Shown: positions 13,463 through 20,729 of the stretch, one piece after another | Position numbering within the stretch: position 1 is the first letter of the stretch | Layout of the letters: each line of letters begins with the position of its first letter | Source of the DNA: JAOUJD01 sp963726405 | Lineage (GTDB): Bacteria; Pseudomonadota; Gammaproteobacteria; Burkholderiales; Burkholderiaceae_F | NCBI GenBank assembly: GCA_963726405.1 | Contig: CAVSCF010000005.1 | Location: 248,001 to 312,000 of the forward strand | Direction: 5' to 3' | DNA: 64,000 bases | Notes under the pieces: model-generated | The model's database searches: none | What the model was told of the DNA's origin: nothing | What the model saw: the letters and a program-made list of their open reading frames with translations, nothing else | Program-made: the position numbers and the translations under genes

Positions 13463-14233
13463 CTACCAGTACTTGAGCTTGGAGCGCAGGCGGGCGATCG
13501 CCTGGCTGTGCAACTGGCAAACGCGGGACTCGGTCACACCCATGATTGCGCCGATCTCCCGCAGGTTCATGTCCTGTTCGTGGTAGAGCGCCATCAGCAG
13601 CTTCTCGCGCTCCGGCAGCTCCTCGATGGCATCGACCAGCGCCTCGCGAAACCGCTTGTCGCGGAGGATCGCGGCGGGCTCCTGCCCGTCCACCACGAGA
13701 TAGCGCTCGAGATAGTCCTCGTCGTCGCCGGCCATCCCGAGGTCGTCGAGATAGACGAGCTGGGACCCACGCGCGCCGTTGAGGACGCCCTGGTATTCGG
13801 TCACCGGAACGCCGAGTTCGGCGGCGATCTCCGCCTCCACGGGCGCGCGCTTCAGGCGGCCTTCGAGGCGATGGATCGCGGCCTCGATGTCCCGCTGGCT
13901 CTTGCGCGCCGACCGCGGCATCCAGTCGTTGGCGCGCAGCTCGTCGAGCATCGCCCCGCGGATGCGCTGCGCGGCATAGACCTCGAAGTGCGTTCCCTGG
14001 GCAACCTCGAAGCGGCCCGCCGCATCCATCAGGCCCATCATGCCGGCCTGGATCATGTCGTCGAGTTCAACGTTGGCCGGCAGGCGCGCAATCATCTGGT
14101 GCGCGAGCCGGCGCACCAGCGGCGTGTATTGGCGCACATAGGCTTCGACATCGACCGCGCCTTCGCGCTCGCGCACCGGCGCTTCGTTGAGCGTCCGGTA
14201 CAGCTCGTCGTACAGAAAGGCTTCGGTCTTCAT
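13463..14233 (-). CDS. fliA: RNA polymerase sigma-28 factor for flagellar operons
   Basis: Protein of 256 aa, close to the usual 240-255 aa of FliA. It directs RNA polymerase to late flagellar and chemotaxis promoters. Region 2 is clear (RQYTPLVRRLAHQMIARLP, then DDMIQAGMMGLMDA and FEVYAAQRIRGAMLDELR). The junction MPRSARKSQRDIE is typical of sigma-28 factors. Region 3 follows at about 120-160, and region 4 ends in a helix-turn-helix (LREIGAIMGVTESRVCQLHSQAIARLRSKL). The gene stands alone on its strand instead of following flhF and fleN as in many genomes. It is convergent with the FlgM-like gene and surrounded by other flagellar regulators. Transcription probably starts in the 289-base space before 14523, but I see no convincing promoter there. 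Confidence 0.95.
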   Translation of the reverse strand: MKTEAFLYDELYRTLNEAPVREREGAVDVEAYVRQYTPLVRRLAHQMIARLPANVELDDMIQAGMMGLMDAAGRFEVAQGTHFEVYAAQRIRGAMLDELRANDWMPRSARKSQRDIEAAIHRLEGRLKRAPVEAEIAAELGVPVTEYQGVLNGARGSQLVYLDDLGMAGDDEDYLERYLVVDGQEPAAILRDKRFREALVDAIEELPEREKLLMALYHEQDMNLREIGAIMGVTESRVCQLHSQAIARLRSKLKYW

Positions 14234-14522
14234 CGGGTCGTAAGGCGCGAACGTCAGTGGATGCGACGAACACAGCGTAGTGGGCCGGGTTTTCCATCCA
14301 TCGCCGAAAACACGAGGAAAAAGGAAACCAACTGCCCGCTTAGCGGCGCATATGAGAGCGAGCCTTCACAGACCTCGCGAACTGATTTCTTCGCAAATTC
14401 AAGGACTCGGGAACAACGCTTGCGGACCAGGAATGCGGCGGCTTCGCCCGGTTCCAGCGTCCCTCATCTGTTGGGCTGACCTCAAGAAACGGTGGGAGGG
14501 CGCCGTATCCCAAGGACGTGTG

Positions 14523-14984
14523 ATGACAGCGCCACAAGCAACCATGAACCGAAGCCAGCTCGTCAAGCAACTCGCGGAAATCGCCACCAAGCCGATCGGG
14601 CCCACGGCCGAGCCCGCCGCCGCGCCGCCTGCCGCGCTCCGCACCGTCGAGCCCGCACGCACCGCGGAAGGAAGCGAACTGTTCGTCTGGTTCGAAGACA
14701 CTTCCGTGCGCGTCACCGACGGCCGGCATGGCATGGCCGGATTGCCCGAGTCGCTGCTGCCATACGGGCCCGGCATGCGCATCGTCGACCGCCGATATGC
14801 CGAGGACCACTTTCACTTGCTGTCCGCCGTGCGGATTCGCTGCCGTGAAGATGCAGGCGAGCTGATCGCCGCGCTCTACACCGCGGCGCTTTCGGTCGGC
14901 ACCGTCGCGTGGATCGGCACGGGGTCGCAGTATTGCCGCACCTGGGACGACATGTACCCGTCATCCACGGCGCGCACGAACTGA
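14523..14984 (+). CDS. Uncharacterised 153-aa protein in the flagellar island
   Basis: I do not recognise this protein. The ATG at 14523 follows AAGGACG at a good distance; a second ATG at 14544 is possible. Residues 1-50 are Ala/Pro-rich and probably disordered. The rest is a compact domain with the phrases ELFVWFEDTSVRV, ESLLPYGPGMRIVDRRY, HLLSAVRIRC and a C-terminal SQYCRTWDDMYPS. There is no signal peptide and no membrane helix. It is divergent from fliA and convergent with ycgR, with which it shares a bidirectional terminator. Position suggests a role in motility, but nothing in the sequence proves it. Confidence 0.6.
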   Translation: MTAPQATMNRSQLVKQLAEIATKPIGPTAEPAAAPPAALRTVEPARTAEGSELFVWFEDTSVRVTDGRHGMAGLPESLLPYGPGMRIVDRRYAEDHFHLLSAVRIRCREDAGELIAALYTAALSVGTVAWIGTGSQYCRTWDDMYPSSTARTN

Positions 14985-15010
14985 ACCGCAAAGCGGGTTC
15001 CGGACGAACG

Positions 15011-15031
15011 AAGGGGCGCATCGCGCCCCTT
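15011..15031. terminator. Bidirectional terminator between the 153-aa gene and ycgR
   Basis: Arms AAGGGGCGC (15011-15019) and GCGCCCCTT (15023-15031) pair perfectly around ATC. Only a short T tract follows on the plus strand and a short A tract precedes it. It lies between two convergent stops, 26 and 21 bases away. Confidence 0.7.
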
Positions 15032-15052
15032 TCCATTTCAGCTTCCCGCCGG

Positions 15053-15805
15053 CTACGCCGCTCGTTGCCTCCCGGCGTTTTCCGCCTCCAGCCGGTTGAC
15101 ATAGCGTTGCACCGAACGCAGCGCCACACCCCCAAGGTCCACGAACTCGCATCCGCACCGGCGCCCGTTGCCGGAGCCCTTGATCGGCTCGAGGTAGCGC
15201 ACTTTCAGGGACACGTTGACCTGGCCGACCTCCGGCAGGTCCAGATAACAAGGCGACAGGACCTGGTTCGGCATGTCGAACTGGTTCGGGTGAGCCGCGA
15301 TCGCGACGCCGCCGACGCTGATGTCGAGCACCGGCACCGCTTCGAAGCGGCCCGGTTCCGCCGCGACCGGCACGAGACAGGTCGCCGGCCGGTCGAGCAG
15401 CGGCCGGTGCCGGGCCGCACTCCGGCGTTGCATGCGCAGTACGTACCTGGGCAGCGCCACACGGAACGCCGGCCGCCCACCGCGGCTGACCGCATCTCCC
15501 CGGCCCACGCTGAACTGGATCTTGGCGTTGTCGATGAAACCGACCAGCACCACCTCGCGGGCCTCGCAGAGCGCCTGCTGGGCCGGGCGGTCGGCCGCAC
15601 AATCGAAGATCACCTCGTCAAGAGCATCGTTGACGTCAAGAATGTTGCTGACCGTGAACCCCGCCGACTGGTCGTAATACAGCGTCACCAGCACCTGTCG
15701 TTCGCGCAGGTCGCCCAACAGTCCGAGGATCTCCTGGCGGCCATACAACGCAAAGCGCTCCAGCTCGCGTGAAGCGGGTTCGGGAAACGGCGTCGCCATG
15801 CTCAT
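15053..15805 (-). CDS. ycgR: Flagellar brake protein YcgR (c-di-GMP-binding PilZ)
   Basis: Protein of 250 aa. The N-terminal half (about 1-115) matches the YcgR regulator domain. The second half is a PilZ domain with both c-di-GMP motifs: the RRxxxR segment (RRSAAR, residues 127-132) and DISVGG (161-166), which is the [D/N]xSxxG motif. In enterobacteria, c-di-GMP-bound YcgR binds the flagellar motor or stator, slows it and biases rotation. All contact residues are present, so binding is expected. The gene begins 9 bases after the fliT stop with a GAGGCGA ribosome site, so fliT-ycgR is an operon. The terminator at 15011-15031 closes it. The neighbouring GGDEF protein and second PilZ protein suggest local c-di-GMP control of motility. 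Confidence 0.92.
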   Translation of the reverse strand: MSMATPFPEPASRELERFALYGRQEILGLLGDLRERQVLVTLYYDQSAGFTVSNILDVNDALDEVIFDCAADRPAQQALCEAREVVLVGFIDNAKIQFSVGRGDAVSRGGRPAFRVALPRYVLRMQRRSAARHRPLLDRPATCLVPVAAEPGRFEAVPVLDISVGGVAIAAHPNQFDMPNQVLSPCYLDLPEVGQVNVSLKVRYLEPIKGSGNGRRCGCEFVDLGGVALRSVQRYVNRLEAENAGRQRAA

Positions 15806-15814
15806 GCCGTCGCC

Positions 15815-16174
15815 TCAGCCATGCGAGCGGGGCGACGCGATGAGCCGTTCAAGCTGCTTGAGCCAGGGGTCGGCACGGCCACGTATTTCGGCGTCGTCGG
15901 CCAGGATCCGCCGCAGCAGTTCCATTCGCCGGCGGTTGTCGGCCGGTCGCAGTGGCGCTTCGAGCGATGCGGCCTTCAGCGCCGCGATCAGCGTGCGGCA
16001 GCGTTCTTCCTGACGCGTCACTTCGTCCCAGTCCGATTCCTTCGCCGCGTCCAGCATGCGTTGGCTGGCCCGCGCGATCGCTTCGTAGTGGTCAAGCAGT
16101 TGCGATCGAGCGATGGCTGTTTCTCGTCCGTCGTCCGGCGGCATGTGGTCGATTCCCTGCGATGGATTGGTCAC
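15815..16174 (-). CDS. fliT: Flagellar export chaperone and FlhDC modulator FliT
   Basis: Small mostly helical protein of 119 aa from a GTG at 16174, or 109 aa from the ATG at 16144, which has an AGGGA sequence at a better distance. FliT is the chaperone of the filament cap protein FliD and, in enterobacteria, also binds FlhC to reduce FlhDC activity. Family features are the helix LDHYEAIARASQRMLDAAKESDWDEV, quoted here in parts: YEAIARAS, MLDAAKESDWD and the C-terminal ILADDAEIRGRADPWL. It is the first gene of the fliT-ycgR operon and lies just upstream of flhDC on the opposite strand. That fits a feedback role, although fliT usually sits with fliD and fliS. Confidence 0.85.
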   Translation of the reverse strand: MTNPSQGIDHMPPDDGRETAIARSQLLDHYEAIARASQRMLDAAKESDWDEVTRQEERCRTLIAALKAASLEAPLRPADNRRRMELLRRILADDAEIRGRADPWLKQLERLIASPRSHG

Positions 16175-16282
16175 GCCGTGACGTGCTCCCGAGAACGCAC
16201 TGTATCCAGCGAGAGCGTGTGGTCATCGGGCGATTGAACGGCCAATCGGCACCCAATTTCCCGCGGGTTGCCAAGGGAAGAC

Positions 16283-16311
16283 AAAAAAAAGCGCCGGCGA
16301 TTGGCCGGCGC
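16283..16311 (-). terminator. Strong intrinsic terminator on the minus strand with no gene before it
   Basis: On the minus strand, GCGCCGGC (16311-16304) pairs perfectly with GCCGGCGC (16298-16291) around CAATC and is followed by eight T (16290-16283). It is one of the best terminators in the window. No protein gene on the minus strand ends here: flhD lies upstream on the plus strand, and fliT begins further on. It therefore probably ends a non-coding transcript. Confidence 0.85.
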
Positions 16312-16473
16312 AAATGCGGAGGAAATCGAGCATTGAAGCTCAGCGAAGCACGCTTGCCATCCCCGCGTCCCTCGACGCGGCAGCGGCGCCAGCACCTCGC
16401 TTCCCAGCAGTAACGGCTGTGCCGGGCGCGGCTTGAGCAGGGGCCGACCGGCGGTCTGTAGGAAGAAGCCTTA

Positions 16474-16495
16474 CAGGGCCGATGGATCGGCCCTG
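16474..16495. repeat. 10-bp hairpin upstream of flhD
   Basis: CAGGGCCGAT (16474-16483) and ATCGGCCCTG (16486-16495) are perfect complements separated by GG. It overlaps the neighbouring imperfect hairpin CTGTAGG/CCTTACAG by two bases, so only one can form fully at a time. It lies 116 bases before flhD, either in its leader or at the 5' end of the minus-strand RNA. Confidence 0.6.
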
Positions 16496-16610
16496 ACACC
16501 GTTTATCGGCGCCCGCTGATTCAGTCGCCGCGCGTCGGTTCGCACAATGGCGTCACTTCGCAACACAACCAAACGCCGCCACCAAGCGGCACGCTTCCAG
16601 GAGGAACACC

Positions 16611-16961
16611 ATGAGCACGATCGCCGCCAGCAACGAACAACTTCTGCAGGAAATCCGCGAGGCCAACCTCGCCTACCTCGTGCTGGCCCAGCACATGATC
16701 CGCGCCGACAAGGCCCAGGCCCTGTATCGCCTCGGCGTCTCGGAAGAAGTGGCCAGCATCATCGACCAGCTGACGCCTGCGCAATTGATGAAGATCGCCG
16801 GCTCGAACCAGCTGATCCTGCGCTTCCGGTTCGACGACGACATGGTGTGGAACCTGCTGACCAGCCATTCGAAGTCGAAGTCCAGCGCCACCGGAGCCGC
16901 CGTTGCCGGCCTGCATGCCAACATCGTGATGGCCGGCCAGCTGGCCGACGTCGCAGCCTGA
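16611..16961 (+). CDS. flhD: Flagellar master regulator subunit FlhD
   Basis: Protein of 116 aa, the usual FlhD length. FlhD joins FlhC as a heterohexamer (FlhD4C2) that activates class II flagellar operons with sigma-70. The typical core is visible: IREANLAYLVLAQHMIR, then DKAQALYRLGVSEEVA, LTPAQLMKIAGSNQLILRFRFDD (in parts) and VWNLLTSHSKS. An AGGAGG ribosome site precedes the ATG at an ideal distance. flhC follows after 25 bases. The upstream 436 bases contain paired hairpins and a probable divergent small RNA, so control at the level of mRNA structure is plausible. The gene is complete, with nothing odd in it. Confidence 0.96.
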   Translation: MSTIAASNEQLLQEIREANLAYLVLAQHMIRADKAQALYRLGVSEEVASIIDQLTPAQLMKIAGSNQLILRFRFDDDMVWNLLTSHSKSKSSATGAAVAGLHANIVMAGQLADVAA

Positions 16962-16986
16962 CCAGCGCAAGGAGCGGGGGCCTACC

Positions 16987-17535
16987 ATGCGTATCAAGAG
17001 CATCGTTTCCGAGAGCCAGCAGATCCAGCGCGCGATCGCGCTGATCAAGCTCGGCGCACGTCTCCAGGTGCTGGAGTCCGAGACCGATCTGTCGTACGAG
17101 CGCCTGCTGCGCCTGTACAAGGAGGTCCAGGGCGAGTCGCCGGCGCGCGGCATGCTGCCGTTCTCGACCGACTGGTTCATGACGTGGCAGCCGAACATCC
17201 ACTCGTCGCTGTTCCTGAACATGTACGAGTACCTGGACAAGACGAGCGAGCTCGAGGAAATCGACGCAATCATCAAGGCGTACGAGTTGTACCTCGAGCA
17301 GATCCGTGCGCAGGGCCTCGAGCCGCTGCTGTCCGTGACGCGCGCGTGGCGTCTCGTGAAGTTCGTCGACGCCGGCATGGTCACCCTGACGCCGTGCTGC
17401 AAGTGCGGCGGGAAATTCGTCACCCACACATTCGAGCTGACCAAGAACTACATCTGCGGTCTGTGCGAGCCCCCGGCCCGCGCCGGCAAGGGCAAGGCGC
17501 AGATCCAGTCGAGCTCCGAAGAGACCGTTCACTGA
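16987..17535 (+). CDS. flhC: Flagellar master regulator subunit FlhC
   Basis: Protein of 182 aa, within the normal FlhC range. It supplies the main DNA contacts of the FlhD4C2 activator. The zinc site is intact: a Cys pair at TPCCKCGG and a second at YICGLC, about 20 residues apart. The helical N-terminal part (SESQQIQRAIALIKLGARL and LYKEVQGESPARGMLPFS) is typical of the family. It follows flhD in one operon and ends before a strong intrinsic terminator at 17626-17654. The C-terminal tail after the zinc site is short and Lys/Gly-rich. Confidence 0.96.
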   Translation: MRIKSIVSESQQIQRAIALIKLGARLQVLESETDLSYERLLRLYKEVQGESPARGMLPFSTDWFMTWQPNIHSSLFLNMYEYLDKTSELEEIDAIIKAYELYLEQIRAQGLEPLLSVTRAWRLVKFVDAGMVTLTPCCKCGGKFVTHTFELTKNYICGLCEPPARAGKGKAQIQSSSEETVH

Positions 17536-17625
17536 TTCTGATGGCGGCGGGTTCGCCCGCCGCAACCGGTGATCGCCGCGCTCACCGGTACGTGCCAGCG
17601 GCATTCATTCCTCTCCTCCGCATTT

Positions 17626-17654
17626 CGGCCCGGCCTGTCCGGGCCGTTTTTTTT
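17626..17654 (+). terminator. Intrinsic terminator of flhDC
   Basis: CGGCCCGG (17626-17633) pairs with CCGGGCCG (17639-17646), followed by eight T (17647-17654). It lies 90 bases after the flhC stop and closes the flhDC operon. Confidence 0.9.
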
Positions 17655-17933
17655 GGGGTGTCGATCCGGGTTCCCGAGTGGCGATCGAAATGGCCCCGAA
17701 CCGGATCGGGGCGCCGCCGATTGGGACCGCCGAAAGACTTCAACGCGAGAGTGGCGGACCCTGGGACCCGCTGGGTCAGCGGGCTTCCTGTCTGCTGGAC
17801 GCGGTCGTTTCAGCGGAATTCGCGCCGCGATGAAGCGAGCCGTGAGGCGTGCTGAAGCGACGAACAGGTGCGTGCCACCGCAAAGAGGCCGAAGGCCTCG
17901 AGCGATCGCTCCTCGGAACGGTGTGGCCGAGTC
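17655..17933. other. Non-coding stretch between the flhDC terminator and the PilZ gene
   Basis: No convincing gene on either strand. One 7-bp hairpin is present: GCCCCGA (17693-17699) with TCGGGGC (17706-17712). It could end the minus-strand PilZ transcript 222 bases beyond its stop, but there is no T tract. Nothing else stands out. Confidence 0.5.
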
Positions 17934-18722
17934 CTAGCCTGCGTAGAGAGGCACTTCCAGTTCGCGCACCAGGGCCGCGTTCACGTAGGCATGCAGTGCG
18001 AGGCGCTCGGGCAGTGCCAGGGAGGAGAAGGAAACGCCGAGCAGACGCTCGTTGGACTCGTCGGGCTTGCGGACGGGACGCGCGCGGGCCTCGACCAGCA
18101 TCTCGTTGTCGGCCACCGAGAGACGGAAGACGACGCGCACCTCGTCGAAGAAGACGCTCAGGTCTTCGCTCAACTGAATCGCGGCGCCTCCGGTGGACAG
18201 GTTCGTGATCGTCCCCTTCGCGAAACGTCCGCTGGCGTGTGTGCCGGGGTAGACCATGCACGGAAGATCGGTCTTCACGCGGACCGCGGCGCGCAGGTCG
18301 CGGTTCTGCACGTGACGTTCGTGCGGCCACGCAAGGTGCAGGTAGGAAAACGGCTCGTCGCACTGCTTGACCAGCAGCGCCGAAAACTCGTAGATGGACT
18401 CGCCCGAAAAACTGCGGAAGCGGTACAGCCCACCCTGGGACGGAACCAGTCCTTTGGAAGCGGCCGGCGCGCTCACGATGATGCCGTGGCCCTCGTGCAC
18501 GCCGATGAGCTTGACGGTGACGGCGTCGGCCAGGGACGTGCCGTCTTCCCACATCTTCAGCACCCGCCACGAGGCGATTTCGCGCAAGGGCGAGCGGCGG
18601 ATCGTCGCCGGCGGAGCGGAAGTGTCCGCGGCAGGCGCCTGCGTATTAGGCGCGAGCGCCATCGGAACGGTGTTGCGCTCCAGTTCCGGAAGTTCGACCC
18701 ACGCCGATTCGCTCATGTCCAT
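17934..18722 (-). CDS. PilZ-domain protein of YcgR type
   Basis: Protein of 262 aa. The first 45 residues are Ala/Pro-rich and likely disordered. A YcgR-like N-terminal beta domain spans about 48-135. The PilZ domain follows with RDLRAAVR (Arg144 and Arg148 in the RxxxR pattern) and NLSTGG (174-179). These c-di-GMP contacts are intact, so it should bind the dinucleotide. It differs clearly from the YcgR at 15053-15805 and is a second c-di-GMP receptor within 3 kb. It is divergent from a CheY-like gene with 295 bases between them. A motor or flagellar assembly effect is inferred from position, but control of exopolysaccharide or pili cannot be excluded. Confidence 0.85.
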   Translation of the reverse strand: MDMSESAWVELPELERNTVPMALAPNTQAPAADTSAPPATIRRSPLREIASWRVLKMWEDGTSLADAVTVKLIGVHEGHGIIVSAPAASKGLVPSQGGLYRFRSFSGESIYEFSALLVKQCDEPFSYLHLAWPHERHVQNRDLRAAVRVKTDLPCMVYPGTHASGRFAKGTITNLSTGGAAIQLSEDLSVFFDEVRVVFRLSVADNEMLVEARARPVRKPDESNERLLGVSFSSLALPERLALHAYVNAALVRELEVPLYAG

Positions 18723-19017
18723 GGCTCTCTCGCTGTCGCTCGTCGCTGCGTTCTATGCACGGTTCAACGGTCCCAAGTTTGCGGTATCGAAGCCGCGGCA
18801 AGACTGTTGAGAACCGGCCCGGTCTCCCGCCAATTCGTGCCTTGCAAGGACTGCTCTGTACGCCTCGGAGCCGCTCGGCGGGCCGATCCTCCGAAAAGCG
18901 GGTGGGGACTCAAGTTGGGCCGGCAAGCGGCCGAAAGCCCCCATGTGGAGCGGGCGCAGGAGCGTTGTCCAGTTCCCCGCCGAGCAGCGGTCCTGCCCCT
19001 TCCTCCACCTTAATTCC

Positions 19018-19458
19018 ATGCGCAACCGCCAACTTCGCTTCCTGGTCGTCGACGACTTCGCCACCACGCGGAGGATCATCGGCAAGCTGTTGCGCGAGAT
19101 CGGCTTCGCAGACGTCGACGAAGCGGCCGACGGGCTGGCTGCCATCGAGATGCTGAAGCAAGCGACCTACGACTTCGTGGTCACCGACGTCGACATGCCG
19201 CGCATGAACGGCTTCGATCTCGTCGCTGCCATGCGGCGCGAACCGTCGCTGCAGGCCATTCCCGCCCTCCTCGTCACGCGCGAACCGAGCAAGGACCAGG
19301 TGGTGCGCGCTTCTCGCGTGGGCGCGAACGGCTACGTGGTGCGGCCGCTTACGCGCGCGGTACTCGAAGATCGCATTCGCTCGGTGCTCGGTCTGCCTCC
19401 GATGACGCTTCCGCGTCGTCCGGGCTCGGGCGGCTTTGCCCCGAGCGCGATGCGGTGA
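19018..19458 (+). CDS. CheY-like single-domain response regulator with Lys109 replaced by Arg
   Basis: Protein of 146 aa from the ATG at 19018. It is one receiver domain plus a Pro/Arg/Gly-rich tail of about 20 residues. The acidic pair Asp12-Asp13, phospho-acceptor Asp57 (VVTDVDMPRMNG) and Thr87 (LLVTRE) align one-to-one with CheY numbering. At the position of the almost invariant Lys109 (normally YVVKP) this protein has Arg (GYVVRPLT). In CheY this lysine couples phosphorylation to the active shape. The arginine may weaken or lock signalling. It sits alone, divergent from the PilZ gene, without cheA, cheZ or fliM nearby. It could act in motor control or as a phosphate sink. The preceding sequence shows no strong ribosome site. 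Confidence 0.82.
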   Translation: MRNRQLRFLVVDDFATTRRIIGKLLREIGFADVDEAADGLAAIEMLKQATYDFVVTDVDMPRMNGFDLVAAMRREPSLQAIPALLVTREPSKDQVVRASRVGANGYVVRPLTRAVLEDRIRSVLGLPPMTLPRRPGSGGFAPSAMR

Positions 19459-19566
19459 TCCCGCTCACATAACGCTGACAAATACGCTAGGGCGCCGGAC
19501 CACGTCGACGCGCTGGGGGTGCTGATCGCTATCCTCTCCCGATTGCCAATGTCGCTGGAGAGAACC

Positions 19567-20124
19567 ATGTCGCAAACCCTGGTAGGCAGCGCGCCGAATA
19601 CGCTTCGACGCGCGAATGCTCTGCCATTCTGGAATCCCTATGCGGTGGGATTCCTGCTTGGCCTCGTCCTTCTCGCCACTTATGTGATTACCGGTAGGGG
19701 CCTCGGCGCGACGGCCGCGTTCTCGGCGGTCGCTACCTGGCTGACGAGCCTTGTCGGTTCGGTGGACCACATCACGGCCAACCCGGTGCACGCGCGCTAC
19801 TGGAATGATGGTGCGCCGCTGGCTTCGTGGACCGTGTTCCTCCTGATCGGCGCGTTGATCGGCGCCTTGGTGTCAGGCTTGCTCGGAGGTCGAGTGGGCC
19901 TGACGATCGAGCGTGGACCTCGGGTTTCCGACCGGACCCGCCTGATCCTCGCGTTCAGCGGCGGGTTCATCGCCGCCTACGGGGCCAAGATCGCCAAAGG
20001 CTGCACTAGCGGCCAGGCCCTGAGCGGTGGCTCGATGCTCAATGCCGGCAGCCTCGTTTTCATGGGTTCCGTCTTTTTGGCCGCCTATGTGCTGGCCTAC
20101 TTCGTTCGCAAGGAGTGGATCTGA
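19567..20124 (+). CDS. YeeE/YedE-family membrane transporter, first half
   Basis: Integral membrane protein of 185 aa from the ATG at 19567, which follows GGAGAG. Earlier in-frame starts at 19519 and 19549 are less likely. It has about five membrane helices and the family signature with a central Cys (GCTSGQALSGG). YeeE/YedE proteins carry sulfur compounds; the single-chain form TsuA takes up thiosulfate through conserved Cys residues. Here the family occurs as two half-size proteins translated from overlapping genes, the layout of the PmpA/PmpB type. The stop TGA overlaps the next start as TGATG, so the two are co-translated. No sulfur oxidation gene or ArsR-type regulator is nearby, so the substrate is unsettled. 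Confidence 0.88.
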   Translation: MSQTLVGSAPNTLRRANALPFWNPYAVGFLLGLVLLATYVITGRGLGATAAFSAVATWLTSLVGSVDHITANPVHARYWNDGAPLASWTVFLLIGALIGALVSGLLGGRVGLTIERGPRVSDRTRLILAFSGGFIAAYGAKIAKGCTSGQALSGGSMLNAGSLVFMGSVFLAAYVLAYFVRKEWI

Positions 20125-20729
20125 TGCTGCCCTTGGCCTCCAACTTCGAATTCAGTGCAGTGGCGGACCTCGCAATTGCCGTGCTGCTCGGCTTCGGCTT
20201 CGGCTTCTGCCTTGAGCGGGCCGGCTTCGGCAGTGCTCGCAAACTGACCGCGGTGTTCTATCTGCACGACAAGTCGGTGGTGAAAGTGATGTTCACCGCA
20301 ATCGTGACAACCATGGTCGGGCTCTTTCTTTTGTCCTCGGCGGGAGTGCTCGCGCTGTCCGACCTTTATATCGAGCCGACGTCGTACCCGGCGCAAATGC
20401 TGGGTGGACTGGTGTTCGGTGCCGGCTTTGTCATCGGCGGCTATTGCCCTGGCACATCCTTGGCAGGAATCGCGACGGGCAAGAAGGACGCCATGCTGTT
20501 CGCCTTGGGCATGCTCACCGGAGTCATGGCGTACGCCGAACTCACGCCGGGATTCGAGGCCTGGATCGCCGCCTCGAGCAAGGGAGAACTGACCCTTCCG
20601 GACGTGACCGGGATCGGCATGGGGTGGTGGACGCTCGCCTTTGTCGCGTTCCTGTTCGCGGCTGCGCACGGCATGCAGCGGCTGGAGCGCCGCTTTGCGC
20701 ACCTGCGCCCGCTGCATCACCCGCGCTGA
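20124..20729 (+). CDS. YeeE/YedE-family membrane transporter, second half
   Basis: Integral membrane protein of 201 aa from the ATG at 20124, which overlaps the previous stop and has AAGGAG at good distance. A GTG at 20115 in the same frame is less likely. It has about five helices. The family motif with its conserved Cys is GGYCPGTSLAG, matching GCTSGQALSGG of the partner, so the pair together should form one channel with two symmetric Cys sites. A conserved N-terminal FCLERAGFGSARKL stretch is also typical. The C-terminal helix ends in a basic, cytoplasmic tail. The likely function is uptake of a reduced sulfur compound, inferred from the family. Confidence 0.88.
   Translation: MLPLASNFEFSAVADLAIAVLLGFGFGFCLERAGFGSARKLTAVFYLHDKSVVKVMFTAIVTTMVGLFLLSSAGVLALSDLYIEPTSYPAQMLGGLVFGAGFVIGGYCPGTSLAGIATGKKDAMLFALGMLTGVMAYAELTPGFEAWIAASSKGELTLPDVTGIGMGWWTLAFVAFLFAAAHGMQRLERRFAHLRPLHHPR

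Larger units (their letters stand above)
16283..16496 (-). ncRNA. Candidate small RNA divergent from flhDC
   Basis: Inferred transcript of about 210 nt running from near 16496 to the T8 terminator at 16283. Upstream on the minus strand, GCCGATAA (16510-16503) equals the sigma-28 minus-10 consensus at the right distance, though no TAAA minus-35 is seen 15 bases before it. The transcript would open with a 10-bp hairpin (16474-16495), then a second hairpin (CTGTA-GG with CCTTACAG, 16456-16475), a structured GC-rich middle, and the terminator stem. No credible reading frame fits inside. Its position between fliT and flhD suggests control of flagellar genes. Alternatives are a leader structure of flhDC on the plus strand, or a terminator used by stray antisense transcription. 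Confidence 0.4.

Noticed and set aside
16092..16499. Minus-strand frame of 135 codons across the terminator upstream of flhDC
   Set aside because: It reads through the T8 terminator and overlaps fliT; composition and lack of a ribosome site argue against a protein.
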